64,000 bases of DNA from Agromyces lapidis (GTDB lineage: Bacteria > Actinomycetota > Actinomycetes > Actinomycetales > Microbacteriaceae). Position numbers and translations under genes: made by a program. The notes under the pieces are model-generated. The model was not told where the DNA came from, did no database searches, and was given only the letters and a program-made list of their open reading frames with translations. The stretch's first letter is position 1. The number at the start of each line of letters is the position of its first letter. The stretch covers positions 186,001 to 250,000 of the forward strand of contig NZ_WBIQ01000002.1 of assembly GCF_009749405.1 (NCBI RefSeq). The letters are read 5' to 3'. Of this stretch, positions 33,163 to 44,067 are shown in pieces.

Positions 33163-35280
33163 ATGGTTGACACGGCACCCCGCACCTCGAAGCAGAGCCC
33201 CGCGCCGGCGCGCGCCGCCGCCCCGACCCCGCAGGCCCCCGCGAAGACGGCCGGCGCCGAGGCATCCGCGCCCCGCATCGACGTCGCGTCGCTCGGCCGC
33301 CAGCTCCTCGGGACCTGGCCCGACATCCGAATGGCGGCGCGCGAGCGCGCCGCGATGCCCGAGCTGCAGCGCATCGAGGGCCAGCCGATGGCCGAGCACC
33401 GCGAGCGCGTGCTCGGGCAGTTGAAGATCCTCGTCGAGCAGGGCGCAGTGCACCGGGCGTTCCCGAAGTCGCTCGGCGGCCAGGAGGACCACGGTGGCAA
33501 CATCGCCGCCTTCGAGGAGCTCGTCATCGCCGACCCGAGCCTGCAGATCAAGTCGGGCGTGCAGTGGGGCCTCTTCGGCGCCGCGGTGCTGCACCTCGGC
33601 ACGAAGCCCCACCACGACAAGTGGCTGCCCGCGATCATGTCGCTCGAGGTGCCCGGCGCGTTCGCGATGACCGAGATCGGCCACGGGTCCGACGTCGCCG
33701 CCATCGCGACGACCGCGACGTACGACGAGGCCACCCAGGAGTTCGTCATCCACACGCCGTTCCGCGCGGCGTGGAAGGAGTACCTCGGCAACGCCGGCCT
33801 CCACGGCAAGCACGCGACCGTCTTCGCCCAGCTCATCACCAAGGGCGTGAACCACGGCGTGCACTGCTTCTACGTGCCGATCCGCGATGACGAGGGCGAG
33901 TTCCTGCCGGGCGTCGGCGGTGAGGACGACGGCCTCAAGGGCGGGCTCAACGGCATCGACAACGGCCGGCTGCACTTCACGAACGTGCGCGTCCCGCGCG
34001 AGAACCTGCTCAACCGCTACGGCGACGTCGCGGCCGACGGCACCTACTCGTCGCCGATCGAGAGCCCCGGACGCCGCTTCTTCACGATGCTCGGCACCCT
34101 CGTGCAGGGGCGGGTCTCGCTCGACGGCGCCGCGACCGTCGCGAGCGCGATGGGCCTCACGATCGCCATCACCTACGGCAACCAGCGCCGCCAGTTCAAC
34201 GCGTCGAGCGACACCGACGAAGAGGTGCTGCTCGACTACCAGCGCCACCAGCGCCGCCTGCTGCCGCGCCTCGCCACGACGTACGCGCAGGTCTTCGCGC
34301 ACGACGAGTTCCTCGTGAAGTTCGACGCCGTGTTCAGCGGCGAGGCCGACACCGACGACGACCGCCAGGACCTCGAGACGATCGCGGCCGCGCTGAAGCC
34401 GCTCTCGACCTGGCACGCGCTCGACACCCTGCAGGAGGCCCGCGAGGCCTGCGGCGGCGCCGGCTTCATCGCCGAGAATCGTCTCGTCGGCCTCCGCCAG
34501 GACCTCGACATCTACGTGACGTTCGAGGGCGACAACAACGTGCTGCTCCAGCTCGTGGCGAAGCGCCTGCTGACCGACTTCTCGAAGCAGTTCAAGGACG
34601 CCGACGCCGGCGCGATGGCCCGCTACGTGGTCTCGCAGACCGCCGAGCGCGCGTATCACGGCACCGGCCTTCGCCGCCTCGCCCAGACCATCGCCGACTT
34701 CGGTTCGACCGCCCGCTCGGTGAGCGAGCTCCGCGACGAGAAGTCGCAGCGCGAGCTGCTCACCGACCGCGTCGAGACGATGATCGCGGAGATCGCCGGT
34801 CGCCTGCGCGACGCGCGCAAGCTGCCGAAGGCCGACGCCGCGGCCGCGTTCAACCGCAATCAGAACGAGCTCATCGAGGCCGCGCGCGCCCACGGCGAAC
34901 TGCTGCAGTGGGAGGCGTTCACGCGCGGTCTCGCGAAGGTCTCCGACCCCGACACCAAGCAGGTGCTGACCTGGGTGCGCGACCTCTTCGGTCTCGGCCT
35001 GATCGAGAAGCACGCCGCCTGGTACCTGATGAACGGGCGCCTCTCGCCGCAGCGCGCGCAGTCGGTGACGGCGTACATCGACCGGCTGATCGAGCGCCTG
35101 CGGCCGCACGCGCAGGACCTCGTCGACGCATTCGGCTTCGCGCCCGAGCACCTGCGCGCGACGATCGCGACCGGCATCGAGCAGGAGCGGCAGGACGAAG
35201 CGCGCGCGTACTTCGACGAGCAGCGCCGTGCGGGCACGCTGCCCGTGCCCGAGAAGGCGAAGTCGAAGAAGAAGAAGTAG
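33163..35280 (+). CDS. Acyl-CoA dehydrogenase/oxidase family flavoenzyme
   Basis: A 705-residue protein, close to acyl-CoA oxidases (about 660-700) and longer than acyl-CoA dehydrogenases (about 390). AFAMTEIGHGSDVAAIATTA is the acyl-CoA/FAD-binding segment and EACGGAGFIAENRL with FEGDNNVLLQLVAKRLL the oxidase-type signature; a C-terminal ACOX-like helical domain follows. It introduces a trans-2 double bond in fatty acyl-CoAs, with FAD. A 40-residue Ala/Pro-rich N-terminus and a KAKSKKKK tail are atypical. Start at 33163 follows GAAGGACGAG; a 47-residue Arg-rich extension is rejected. Confidence 0.93.
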   Translation: MVDTAPRTSKQSPAPARAAAPTPQAPAKTAGAEASAPRIDVASLGRQLLGTWPDIRMAARERAAMPELQRIEGQPMAEHRERVLGQLKILVEQGAVHRAFPKSLGGQEDHGGNIAAFEELVIADPSLQIKSGVQWGLFGAAVLHLGTKPHHDKWLPAIMSLEVPGAFAMTEIGHGSDVAAIATTATYDEATQEFVIHTPFRAAWKEYLGNAGLHGKHATVFAQLITKGVNHGVHCFYVPIRDDEGEFLPGVGGEDDGLKGGLNGIDNGRLHFTNVRVPRENLLNRYGDVAADGTYSSPIESPGRRFFTMLGTLVQGRVSLDGAATVASAMGLTIAITYGNQRRQFNASSDTDEEVLLDYQRHQRRLLPRLATTYAQVFAHDEFLVKFDAVFSGEADTDDDRQDLETIAAALKPLSTWHALDTLQEAREACGGAGFIAENRLVGLRQDLDIYVTFEGDNNVLLQLVAKRLLTDFSKQFKDADAGAMARYVVSQTAERAYHGTGLRRLAQTIADFGSTARSVSELRDEKSQRELLTDRVETMIAEIAGRLRDARKLPKADAAAAFNRNQNELIEAARAHGELLQWEAFTRGLAKVSDPDTKQVLTWVRDLFGLGLIEKHAAWYLMNGRLSPQRAQSVTAYIDRLIERLRPHAQDLVDAFGFAPEHLRATIATGIEQERQDEARAYFDEQRRAGTLPVPEKAKSKKKK

Positions 35281-35300
35281 CCGCGGCCGCAGGGCCGGCG

Positions 35301-35343
35301 CACGGGGCCGGGGCATTCGAATCGAGGATGCCCCGGCCCCGTG
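35301..35343 (+). terminator. Terminator hairpin after acyl-CoA gene
   Basis: CACGGGGCCGGGGCAT (35301-35316) pairs perfectly over 16 bases with ATGCCCCGGCCCCGTG (35328-35343); loop of 11 bases. No T-tract. Confidence 0.9.
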
Positions 35344-35429
35344 TCGTTCACGAGGGCACACCGCTCATTCCCGACGTCGGTGCCGCGCCGACCGCGCCGA
35401 CCGCGTCCCTCCGGCGGCAGACTGGACGC

Positions 35430-36173
35430 ATGACGCGTTTCGTCCGGATCCTCATCGCCGTCGCCGCGGTGATCGCCCTGCTCGTCATCGTGTTCCTGGC
35501 CTACGCCCACACGGTGATGCAGGGCGAGCGGCCCGAGGCGCTCGAGGCCTGGCGCGACGACGCCGTCGAGATCACCTCGGCCGAGGCCGGCATCGTGATC
35601 GAGCCCGTCGAGGGAGCCACCGGTGAGGGGCTCGTGTTCATACCGGGTGCGAAGGTCGACCCGTACGCCTACCTGTACAAGCTCTCCGGGGTGGCCGAGG
35701 CATCCGGTCTGACCGTCGTCATCACGAAGCCGACGCTGAACCTCGCGTTCTTCGATCAGCGCCCCCTGTCGACGTTCACGGCGCTCGCGCCGGGCGTCGA
35801 CGACTGGTACGTCGGCGGGCACTCGCTCGGCGGGGTGCGCGCCTGCCAGATCGCCGCCGACGGTGCCGGCGGTACGAGCGGCGAGCCGGTCGCCGGTCTC
35901 GTGCTGTTCGGCTCGTATTGCGCGAACGACCTCTCGGGCTCGGGGCTCGCGGTGCTCAGCATCTCGGGCGAGCACGACGGGCTCTCGACGCCCGAGAAGA
36001 TCGCGGAGGCGGCGCACCTGCTGCCGTCCGACGCCGAGTCCGTCGTGCTCGAGGGGGCGAACCACGCCGATTTCGGCGACTACGGAGTGCAGCCCGGCGA
36101 CGGCGTCTCCACGCGCGACGACGCGGAAGTGCGGCAGGAGATCGCGGAGGCCGTCGCCCGGTTCGTCGGCTGA
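35430..36173 (+). CDS. Membrane-anchored alpha/beta hydrolase
   Basis: A 247-residue protein with one N-terminal helix (about 5-27) and an exported alpha/beta-hydrolase domain of the AB_hydrolase_5 type: GLVFIPGAKVDPYAY, nucleophile elbow GGHSLGG, SGEHDGLSTP (acid) and GANHADFGDYG (histidine), so a full Ser-Asp-His triad is present. Substrate unknown. Leaderless start: CAGACT (35418-35423) ends six bases before the ATG; no Shine-Dalgarno is visible. Confidence 0.88.
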   Translation: MTRFVRILIAVAAVIALLVIVFLAYAHTVMQGERPEALEAWRDDAVEITSAEAGIVIEPVEGATGEGLVFIPGAKVDPYAYLYKLSGVAEASGLTVVITKPTLNLAFFDQRPLSTFTALAPGVDDWYVGGHSLGGVRACQIAADGAGGTSGEPVAGLVLFGSYCANDLSGSGLAVLSISGEHDGLSTPEKIAEAAHLLPSDAESVVLEGANHADFGDYGVQPGDGVSTRDDAEVRQEIAEAVARFVG

Positions 36174-36275
36174 GCCCGTCGTGACTCGACGTTCGGCACC
36201 GGTCGTCGGGGCGACTCGGACGGTCGGTTCCGGTATGAACGGCGTGACCCGTACGGAGATTGTAGGCTGGCCCGC

Positions 36276-37046
36276 ATGGCCGCTGACACGACCGGGCTCG
36301 ACGAGCCCGACCTGACGCTCCGACTGCTCTGGCGCGAGCGGCTCGGCCGCCCTGTGGGCAGCCGCGGTCCGAAGCAGAGTTCGAGCATCGACGAGGTGCT
36401 CGACGCGGCCATCCGGCTCGCCGATGACGAGGGGATCGAGGCGCTCTCGATGCGCCGCGTCGCCGACCGGCTCGGGCTCAAGCCGATGTCGGTCTACACC
36501 TACGTGCCCGGCCGCGCCGAGCTCATCGACCTCATGGTCGACCACGTCGCGGGCGAGGCGCCGCTGCCGCGTCCGCGCGGCTCCCTGCGCGACCGGCTCG
36601 CGCTGATCGCCAGGCTCCAGTGGGACGAGTACCTGCGTCACCCCTGGCTGCTCGAGATCGACACCAGCCGCCCTCCGCTCGGCCCCCACATCTCGGACCA
36701 CTGGGAATGGTGCCTGCGTACGCTCGACGGCTTCGGCCTCGATGACGTCGACCTCGATCGCGTGCTCACGATGCTGCTCGGCTTCGTCGCCGGCCCCGCG
36801 CGGTCGCACCTCGACGCCGAGCGGCTGCAGCGCAGTTCGGCCGAGACCGACGACGACTGGTGGGCGCGCAACGCGCCGCTGCTCGACCGCATCATGGACC
36901 CCGAGCGCTACCCCGTCTCAGGCAGGGTCGGCCAGGCGGCCGGTGCCGTCGTGAGCGCGCCGAACGACGCGTTCGAGTTCGGGCTCGCCCGCCTCATCGA
37001 CGGCATCGAGGCCTACGTGCGGTCGGGGCTGCGCGAGTCGGCGTAG
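36276..37046 (+). CDS. TetR family transcriptional regulator
   Basis: A 256-residue repressor with the HTH at about 38-85 (VLDAAIRLADDEGIEALSMR, then RLGLKPMSVYTYVPGRAEL) and a C-terminal ligand domain of the tetracyclin-repressor-like C-terminal type (QWDEYLRHPWLLEI, LDDVDLDRVLTMLLGFVAG). Roughly 35 residues precede the HTH, as in TetR(C) relatives. Leaderless: TAGGCT (36263-36268), seven-base gap, ATG. No efflux gene is adjacent, so the target is unclear. Confidence 0.92.
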   Translation: MAADTTGLDEPDLTLRLLWRERLGRPVGSRGPKQSSSIDEVLDAAIRLADDEGIEALSMRRVADRLGLKPMSVYTYVPGRAELIDLMVDHVAGEAPLPRPRGSLRDRLALIARLQWDEYLRHPWLLEIDTSRPPLGPHISDHWEWCLRTLDGFGLDDVDLDRVLTMLLGFVAGPARSHLDAERLQRSSAETDDDWWARNAPLLDRIMDPERYPVSGRVGQAAGAVVSAPNDAFEFGLARLIDGIEAYVRSGLRESA

Positions 37047-37055
37047 CGAGGCGGC

Positions 37056-37229
37056 TCACTCGGCGGGCGGGCGCATCAGCAGGCCAGCGACCGCGCCGAC
37101 GACCGCGCCGGCGGCGAGCCAGAGCCAGAACCCCGTCCAGAGGCTGACGCCCACGCCGACCAGCAGGCCGACGATGAGGCCGACGATGAGCTGCTTGCGA
37201 CGGGCTGCGGGCGAGGGGGATTCGGCCAT
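37056..37229 (-). CDS. Small two-helix membrane protein (57 aa)
   Basis: Reads [14 protein letters not shown] followed by two glycine-rich hydrophobic segments ([16 protein letters not shown] and [18 protein letters not shown]) and ends MRPPAE. Third-position GC and the positive N-terminus before helix 1 support a real gene. The length is below common gene-finding limits. It converges with the TetR gene, 9 bases away. Function unknown. Confidence 0.65.
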   Translation of the reverse strand: MAESPSPAARRKQLIVGLIVGLLVGVGVSLWTGFWLWLAAGAVVGAVAGLLMRPPAE

Positions 37230-37267
37230 GCCCCCAGTCTAGGAGGCCGGCCGCCGCCGCTCGGCGG

Positions 37268-37609
37268 TCACCGGCCGGAGAGCAGCTCGGTGCGTGCGGC
37301 GGCGCGCTCCTCGCTCGTGATGACCCCGCGCGTGGCGAGGTCGTCGAGTTCGGCGAGCCGCTGCTCGAGCGTCTGCTTCGGCGCGAGCAGCTCGCTGTCG
37401 AGCGCACGGGTCGCGAGGTCGGTCTGCAGGGTGAACGGGTCGTGCCCGGCCGAGCGGGCCTTGTTGTAGTTGCGGATCGCCAGCACGATCGACACGACGA
37501 TTCCGCCGGCGACGATCAGGCAGGCGAGCACGAAGACCGTGCCGAAGGCGCCGGAGGCGGCCACGAACGGGTCGGGGGCGACGGGGGAGGGCAGGAAGGG
37601 TTCGTCCAC
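37268..37609 (-). CDS. SHOCT-like domain membrane protein
   Basis: A 113-residue protein: one helix at about 22-46 ([20 protein letters not shown]), then a polar region and a C-terminal SHOCT-like module ([20 protein letters not shown], then [12 protein letters not shown], residues 80-112), which commonly mediates oligomerisation. No function is known. The TM-plus-SHOCT arrangement is frequent in actinobacteria. Located 38 bases upstream of the 57-residue membrane gene on the same strand, so the two may be co-transcribed. Confidence 0.85.
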   Translation of the reverse strand: MDEPFLPSPVAPDPFVAASGAFGTVFVLACLIVAGGIVVSIVLAIRNYNKARSAGHDPFTLQTDLATRALDSELLAPKQTLEQRLAELDDLATRGVITSEERAAARTELLSGR

Positions 37610-37683
37610 GGGGATCCTGACGTGAGCGCTCGGATGGGTGGGCTCAGCATAGGGGCCGTCGACGGACGGAGGGAAGGGTCTCG

Positions 37684-38703
<1,020 letters not shown>

Positions 38704-38707
38704 CTAG

Positions 38708-39871
<1,164 letters not shown>

Positions 39872-39880
39872 CGTCGGGCC

Positions 39881-40759
39881 ATGACCTTCAACCCCGACGC
39901 GGACATCAGCGGCGGCAAGGCCTCGAAGCGCGGACGCAACACGGGCATCGCCGTCGGCGGCGGCCTCGGCGTCATCGCGCTCTTCGTGCTCTCCCAGTTC
40001 CTCGGCGTCGACCTCACCGGGCTCCTCGGCGACGGGGGCGGTGCGCCGGCGGCGAGCGACTCGTCACTCGAGCAGTGCCAGACCGGTGCCGACGCGAACG
40101 AGAACGTCGAGTGCCGCATGCAGGGCGCCTCGGCGTCGCTCGAGGAGTACTGGGAACGGGAGTCGGCGGACCTCGGGTTCGACTACGCCGGCCCGCAGGC
40201 GTTCATCCTCTTCGACCAGGCCACGTCGACGGGGTGCGGCAGCGCGTCGTCGGCGACCGGCCCGTTTTACTGCCCGCCCGACCAGACCGTCTACATCGAC
40301 GTCACGTTCTACGACGAGCTGCGCCAGCGCTTCGGCTCGAGCGGCGGACCGCTCGCCGAGATGTACGTGATCGCCCACGAGTGGGGCCACCACGTGCAGA
40401 ACGTGCTGGGCATCCTCGAGCGCGCGCAGGACGGTCAGACCGGGCCGGCGTCGAACGCCGTGCGCGTCGAGCTGCAGGCCGACTGCTTCGCGGGGGCGTG
40501 GGCGGCGGATGCCTCGACGGTCCCCGATGACAACGGAGTGCCGTTCCTCCAGCCGATCAGCCAGTCCGAGTACCGCGACGCGCTGAGCGCCGCCGCCGCC
40601 GTCGGCGACGACCGGATCCAGCAGGCCGCGCAGGGGCAGGTGAACCCGCACACCTTCACGCACGGCTCGAGCGAGCAGCGCGTGCGCTGGTTCGAGACCG
40701 GCTTCGAGCAGGGGGCCTCGGCGTGCGACACCTTCTCGGTGTCGGGTTCGCAGCTCTGA
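39881..40759 (+). CDS. Neutral zinc metallopeptidase family membrane protein (YpfJ-like)
   Basis: A 292-residue protein of the putative neutral zinc metallopeptidase family. One helix (about 22-45) is followed by the extracellular domain with the zinc motif HEWGHH (about 166) and the downstream VELQADCFAGAW, matching the third-ligand region. The N-terminal cytosolic stretch is MTFNPDADISGG. The in vivo substrate is unknown. Leaderless: TAGCGT (39869-39874), which includes the stop of the previous gene, ends six bases before the ATG. Confidence 0.92.
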   Translation: MTFNPDADISGGKASKRGRNTGIAVGGGLGVIALFVLSQFLGVDLTGLLGDGGGAPAASDSSLEQCQTGADANENVECRMQGASASLEEYWERESADLGFDYAGPQAFILFDQATSTGCGSASSATGPFYCPPDQTVYIDVTFYDELRQRFGSSGGPLAEMYVIAHEWGHHVQNVLGILERAQDGQTGPASNAVRVELQADCFAGAWAADASTVPDDNGVPFLQPISQSEYRDALSAAAAVGDDRIQQAAQGQVNPHTFTHGSSEQRVRWFETGFEQGASACDTFSVSGSQL

Positions 40760-40813
40760 GGCGACGAATCCGATGATCGGCGTCATGATCGGGGCGTCGC
40801 ACGGTCTCTTCTG

Positions 40814-41086
40814 ATGAGGGACGCCATGGAGCGCGTCCGACGGGAGATCCGAGCCATGCGACGACGACGTGCTGTTCCGGTTCCGCACCGCGAGTTCTTC
40901 CGCGCGGTGACCATCGAGGAGACCGTCGCGCTCGCCTGCAGCTGCCCCAGGGGCGTGGACCACTGGTACGCGGAGGCGCGCGCCGGAGCCGAGCGGGGTG
41001 CGCCGCGCCAGGCGCCGGCCGACGGTCGGGCGGGAGATCCGCTCGACGAGTCGATCGCCGCCCTCGTGCCGCGCCCTACTCGCTGA
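40814..41086 (+). CDS. Small hypothetical protein (90 aa)
   Basis: A basic, Arg-rich N-terminus (MRDAMERVRREIRAMRRRRA) is followed by a short region with two cysteines (LACSCPRG) and a polar tail. Third-position GC is gene-like and the frame starts 54 bases after the peptidase gene. It overlaps the 3' end of the following antisense hydrolase by 11 bases. No domain recognised; a chance frame cannot be excluded. A second start at 40826 is possible. Confidence 0.5.
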   Translation: MRDAMERVRREIRAMRRRRAVPVPHREFFRAVTIEETVALACSCPRGVDHWYAEARAGAERGAPRQAPADGRAGDPLDESIAALVPRPTR

Positions 41087-41774
41087 TCGCGGCCGCGATC
41101 GCCTGGCCGAGCTGCACGGGCTTCGTGAACTGGGGCCAGTGGCCGGTCGGCAGATCGACGTAGTCGACGCGCTTCACCTTCGCGAGCTCGCGGGTGAAGG
41201 GCACCTCCCCGGCGATCCACTCGGTCAGCATCGCGCTCGGGAACTCGCAGGCGATCACCGTGACCGGAACGTCGTAGCGGCGCTCGTCGGAGAGCTCGAT
41301 GCCGTCGGTGGCGACCGCGGCCGGCTCGGGGATCGCCCGCGCGCGGAACTCGGCGCGCAGCGTCTCGTCGAGGTCGACGAGGTCTTCGTCGCCGAAGAGC
41401 TCCCAGGGGGGCAGCGGGATCTCGCCGTCCACGATCGGCAGTTCGTCGTTGATGGAGTCGCCGTGCGCGAGAGGGCCCGCGTCGACGTAGACGACCCGGC
41501 CGATGCGATCGGGGCGGGCGTCGGCGACGCCGTGGGCGATCGCGCCCCCGCCGGAATGGCCGACGAGCACGACCGGTCCGGGCAGCGCGTCGACCGCCGC
41601 GACGACCGCGTCGATGTGGGTGCGCAGCCCGATGCCCGCGCGCTCGGCGTCGCGCGACTCGAGGCCGGGCAGCGTGAGTGCGTGCACCGTGTGGCCCGCC
41701 TCTTCGATGAGTGGGGTCACCCGCTGCCATGACGAGGCATCGAGCCAGAATCCGGGGATGAGGATGACGTCCAT
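41076..41774 (-). CDS. Alpha/beta hydrolase
   Basis: A 232-residue cytosolic hydrolase of the salicylate-esterase/YdeN-like type: VILIPGFWLDASSW (oxyanion), nucleophile elbow VGHSGGGAIAHG, and the catalytic histidine in PTGHWPQFTKP. The acid is probably in the strand-6/7 region near YDVPVTVIACEFPS. Substrate not predictable. It is transcribed away from the polysaccharide locus, across a 134-base gap that holds a 10-pair inverted repeat. Confidence 0.9.
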   Translation of the reverse strand: MDVILIPGFWLDASSWQRVTPLIEEAGHTVHALTLPGLESRDAERAGIGLRTHIDAVVAAVDALPGPVVLVGHSGGGAIAHGVADARPDRIGRVVYVDAGPLAHGDSINDELPIVDGEIPLPPWELFGDEDLVDLDETLRAEFRARAIPEPAAVATDGIELSDERRYDVPVTVIACEFPSAMLTEWIAGEVPFTRELAKVKRVDYVDLPTGHWPQFTKPVQLGQAIAAAISE

Positions 41775-41848
41775 GCTCCGACGTTAGCGGGGCCCGCCGA
41801 CACGGGAGGGCGGCGGTGCTCGACACCTTAACTGGGGCAGACGCGGGG

Positions 41849-41882
41849 CATCCCGATGTGAGACCATCGGCGCATCGGGATG
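41849..41882 (+). promoter_or_regulatory. 10-bp inverted repeat in the leader of the polysaccharide locus
   Basis: CATCCCGATG (41849-41858), 14-base loop, CATCGGGATG (41873-41882), perfect. It ends 26 bases before the first locus gene, just before its GGAGCGGAGG ribosome site. It could be an attenuator, a protected leader or an operator. Confidence 0.45.
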
Positions 41883-41908
41883 GCTCGACCGCTGGAGCGG
41901 AGGATGTC

Positions 41909-42901
41909 ATGACAGGACTCGAAGGGGCGAACGTGCTCGTGACCGGCGGTGCCGGCACGGTCGGATCGACCCTGGTCGACCGACTGCTCGACCAGGGGGT
42001 CGGCTCGGTCGTCGTGCTCGACAACCTGGTGCGCGGCAGGCTCGCGAACCTCGACCGGGCGAGATCGACCGGCCGGGTCACCCTCGTCGAGGGCGACATC
42101 CGGGATCGGGACCTCGTCCACGACGTGACCCGGGGCCGGGACCTCGTGTTCCACGAAGCCGCGATCAGGATCACCCAGTGCGCCGAGGAACCCCGTCTGG
42201 CGCTCGAGGTGCTCGTCGACGGGACCTACAACGTCGTCGAGGCCGCCGCGGACGCGGGCGTCTCGAAGCTCGTGGCGGCCTCGAGCGCCTCGGTCTACGG
42301 CATGGCCGAGGAGTTCCCGACCGGCGAGCGCCACCACCACCACAACAACGACACCATGTACGGCGCGGCGAAGTCGTTCAACGAGGGGCTCATCCGCAGC
42401 TTCCGTGCGATGCGCGGGCTCGATTTCGTCGTGCTCCGGTACTTCAATGTCTACGGTCCGCGGATGGACGTGCACGGGCTGTACACCGAGGTGCTCGTCC
42501 GCTGGATGGAGCGGATCGCGGACGGCCTCCCGCCGCTGGTCTTCGGCGACGGCCGGCAGACGATGGACTTCGTCTTCACGGACGACGTCGCCCGGGCGAA
42601 CGTCCTCGCCGCCGCGAGCCCCGTCACCGAGGGCGTCTACAACATCGCGAGCGGCACCGAGACGAGCCTGCTCGAGCTCGCGCAGGCACTGATCCGGGTG
42701 ATGGGCGCCGACCTCGAGGTCGAGCACGGGCCTGAGCGCGAGGTGAACGGCGTGGTCCGACGCCTCGCCGACACCCGCGCCGCCCGCCGCGACCTCGGCT
42801 TCGAGGCGCACGTCGGGCTCGAGGACGGCCTGCGGAGCCTCGTCGAGTGGTGGCGGCCGCTCCGCGAGGAGATCGCGCTCGGGCGCGGACTCGTCTCATG
42901 A
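41909..42901 (+). CDS. NAD-dependent epimerase/dehydratase (SDR, GalE-like)
   Basis: A 330-residue extended short-chain dehydrogenase. Cofactor motif VTGGAGTVGSTLVDRL at the N-terminus, AASSASVYGMAEE (serine region) and the Tyr/Lys pair in MYGAAKS. It resembles nucleotide-sugar 4-epimerases such as UDP-glucose/UDP-glucuronate epimerases; the exact substrate is not given by the sequence. It has an unusual H-H-H-H-N-N patch (residues about 140). GGAGCGGAGG precedes the ATG at 41909. It overlaps the next gene in ATGA, opening the locus. Confidence 0.9.
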   Translation: MTGLEGANVLVTGGAGTVGSTLVDRLLDQGVGSVVVLDNLVRGRLANLDRARSTGRVTLVEGDIRDRDLVHDVTRGRDLVFHEAAIRITQCAEEPRLALEVLVDGTYNVVEAAADAGVSKLVAASSASVYGMAEEFPTGERHHHHNNDTMYGAAKSFNEGLIRSFRAMRGLDFVVLRYFNVYGPRMDVHGLYTEVLVRWMERIADGLPPLVFGDGRQTMDFVFTDDVARANVLAAASPVTEGVYNIASGTETSLLELAQALIRVMGADLEVEHGPEREVNGVVRRLADTRAARRDLGFEAHVGLEDGLRSLVEWWRPLREEIALGRGLVS

Positions 42902-44022
42902 CCGACCGCGTGAACGTGATGCTCCCGTGGCTCGGCGAGGAGGAGATCGCGGCGGTCGCGGCGGTGATCGCGAGCGGGTGGGTCGCCCAGGGCCCGAAGG
43001 TCGCCGAGTTCGAGACGCGGTTCGCCGCGGCGATGCAGGCCGACCACGCGGTCGCGACGACGAGCTGCACGACGGCCCTGCACCTCGCGCTCGTCGTCGC
43101 CGGGATCGGCCCGGGCGACGAGGTCGTGATCCCCTCGTTCTCGTTCGTGGCGACGGCCAACGCGGTGCGGTACGTGGGCGCCGTGCCCGTCTTCGCCGAC
43201 GTCGACGCCGCCACAGGCGACCTCGACGCCGCCACCGTCGCCGCGGCGCTGACCCCGGCCACGCGGGGCGTCATCGTGGTCGACCAGGGCGGAGTGCCGG
43301 TCGACGTGGAGGCGATCCGCGCGGTCGTCCCCCGGGAGGTCGTGCTCATCGAGGATGCGGCCTGCGGTGCGGGCTCGACGTACCGGGGCGCGCCGGTCGG
43401 GCGCGGCGCCGACGTCGCGGCGTGGTCGTTCCACCCCCGCAAGCTCCTGACGACCGGGGAGGGCGGGATGCTCACGACCGGCCGGCGCGAGTGGGCGGAC
43501 CGGGCGCGCCGGCTGAGGGAGCACGCGATGAGCGTGTCGGCGGCTGAACGGCATCGCTCGGTGCTCCCCGCGCTCGAGGTCTACGAGGAGGTCGGCTTCA
43601 ACTACCGGATGACCGACCTGCAGGCCGCGGTCGGGATCGTGCAGCTCGGCCGGCTCCCCGAGATCGTCGCGCGTCGTCGCGAGCTCGCCGCACGCTACGC
43701 GGAGGCAGTGGCCGACCGGCCGGGCCTCCGGCTCGTCGGCGACCCCGAGTGGGGCGAGGGCAACTTCCAGTCGTGCTGGCTCGAGGTCGGCCCCGAATCC
43801 GGTCGGACCCGGGAGGGCCTGCTCGAGGCGCTCGCCGCGAGCGACGTCTCGGCGCGCCGGGGGATCATGGCCATCCATCGGCAGCCGCCGTACCGCGACG
43901 CGGTCGCCCCCGGTCGCCTGCCGGTGACCGAGCGGCTGACCGACCGGACGCTGATCCTGCCGCTGTTCCACCAGCTCACCGAGGCGCAGCAGGACCGGGT
44001 CATCGCGGTGCTGACCGAGTGA
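42898..44022 (+). CDS. DegT/DnrJ/EryC1 family PLP aminotransferase
   Basis: A 374-residue sugar aminotransferase. PLP-lysine motif AAWSFHPRKLLTTGEGGML, with TTSCTTALHLAL and LIEDAACGAGSTYRG as cofactor-binding elements and FNYRMTDLQAAVGIVQLGRL as in perosamine-synthase-like members. It likely transfers an amino group to a keto-sugar nucleotide, probably one made by the upstream or downstream SDRs. Translationally coupled to the preceding gene (ATGA) and converging with the second DegT gene after 45 bases. Confidence 0.92.
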   Translation: MTDRVNVMLPWLGEEEIAAVAAVIASGWVAQGPKVAEFETRFAAAMQADHAVATTSCTTALHLALVVAGIGPGDEVVIPSFSFVATANAVRYVGAVPVFADVDAATGDLDAATVAAALTPATRGVIVVDQGGVPVDVEAIRAVVPREVVLIEDAACGAGSTYRGAPVGRGADVAAWSFHPRKLLTTGEGGMLTTGRREWADRARRLREHAMSVSAAERHRSVLPALEVYEEVGFNYRMTDLQAAVGIVQLGRLPEIVARRRELAARYAEAVADRPGLRLVGDPEWGEGNFQSCWLEVGPESGRTREGLLEALAASDVSARRGIMAIHRQPPYRDAVAPGRLPVTERLTDRTLILPLFHQLTEAQQDRVIAVLTE

Positions 44023-44067
44023 GCCGCGACACCCGTCGACCGGTCGGGCGCCCTGGCGCGGTCGTCG

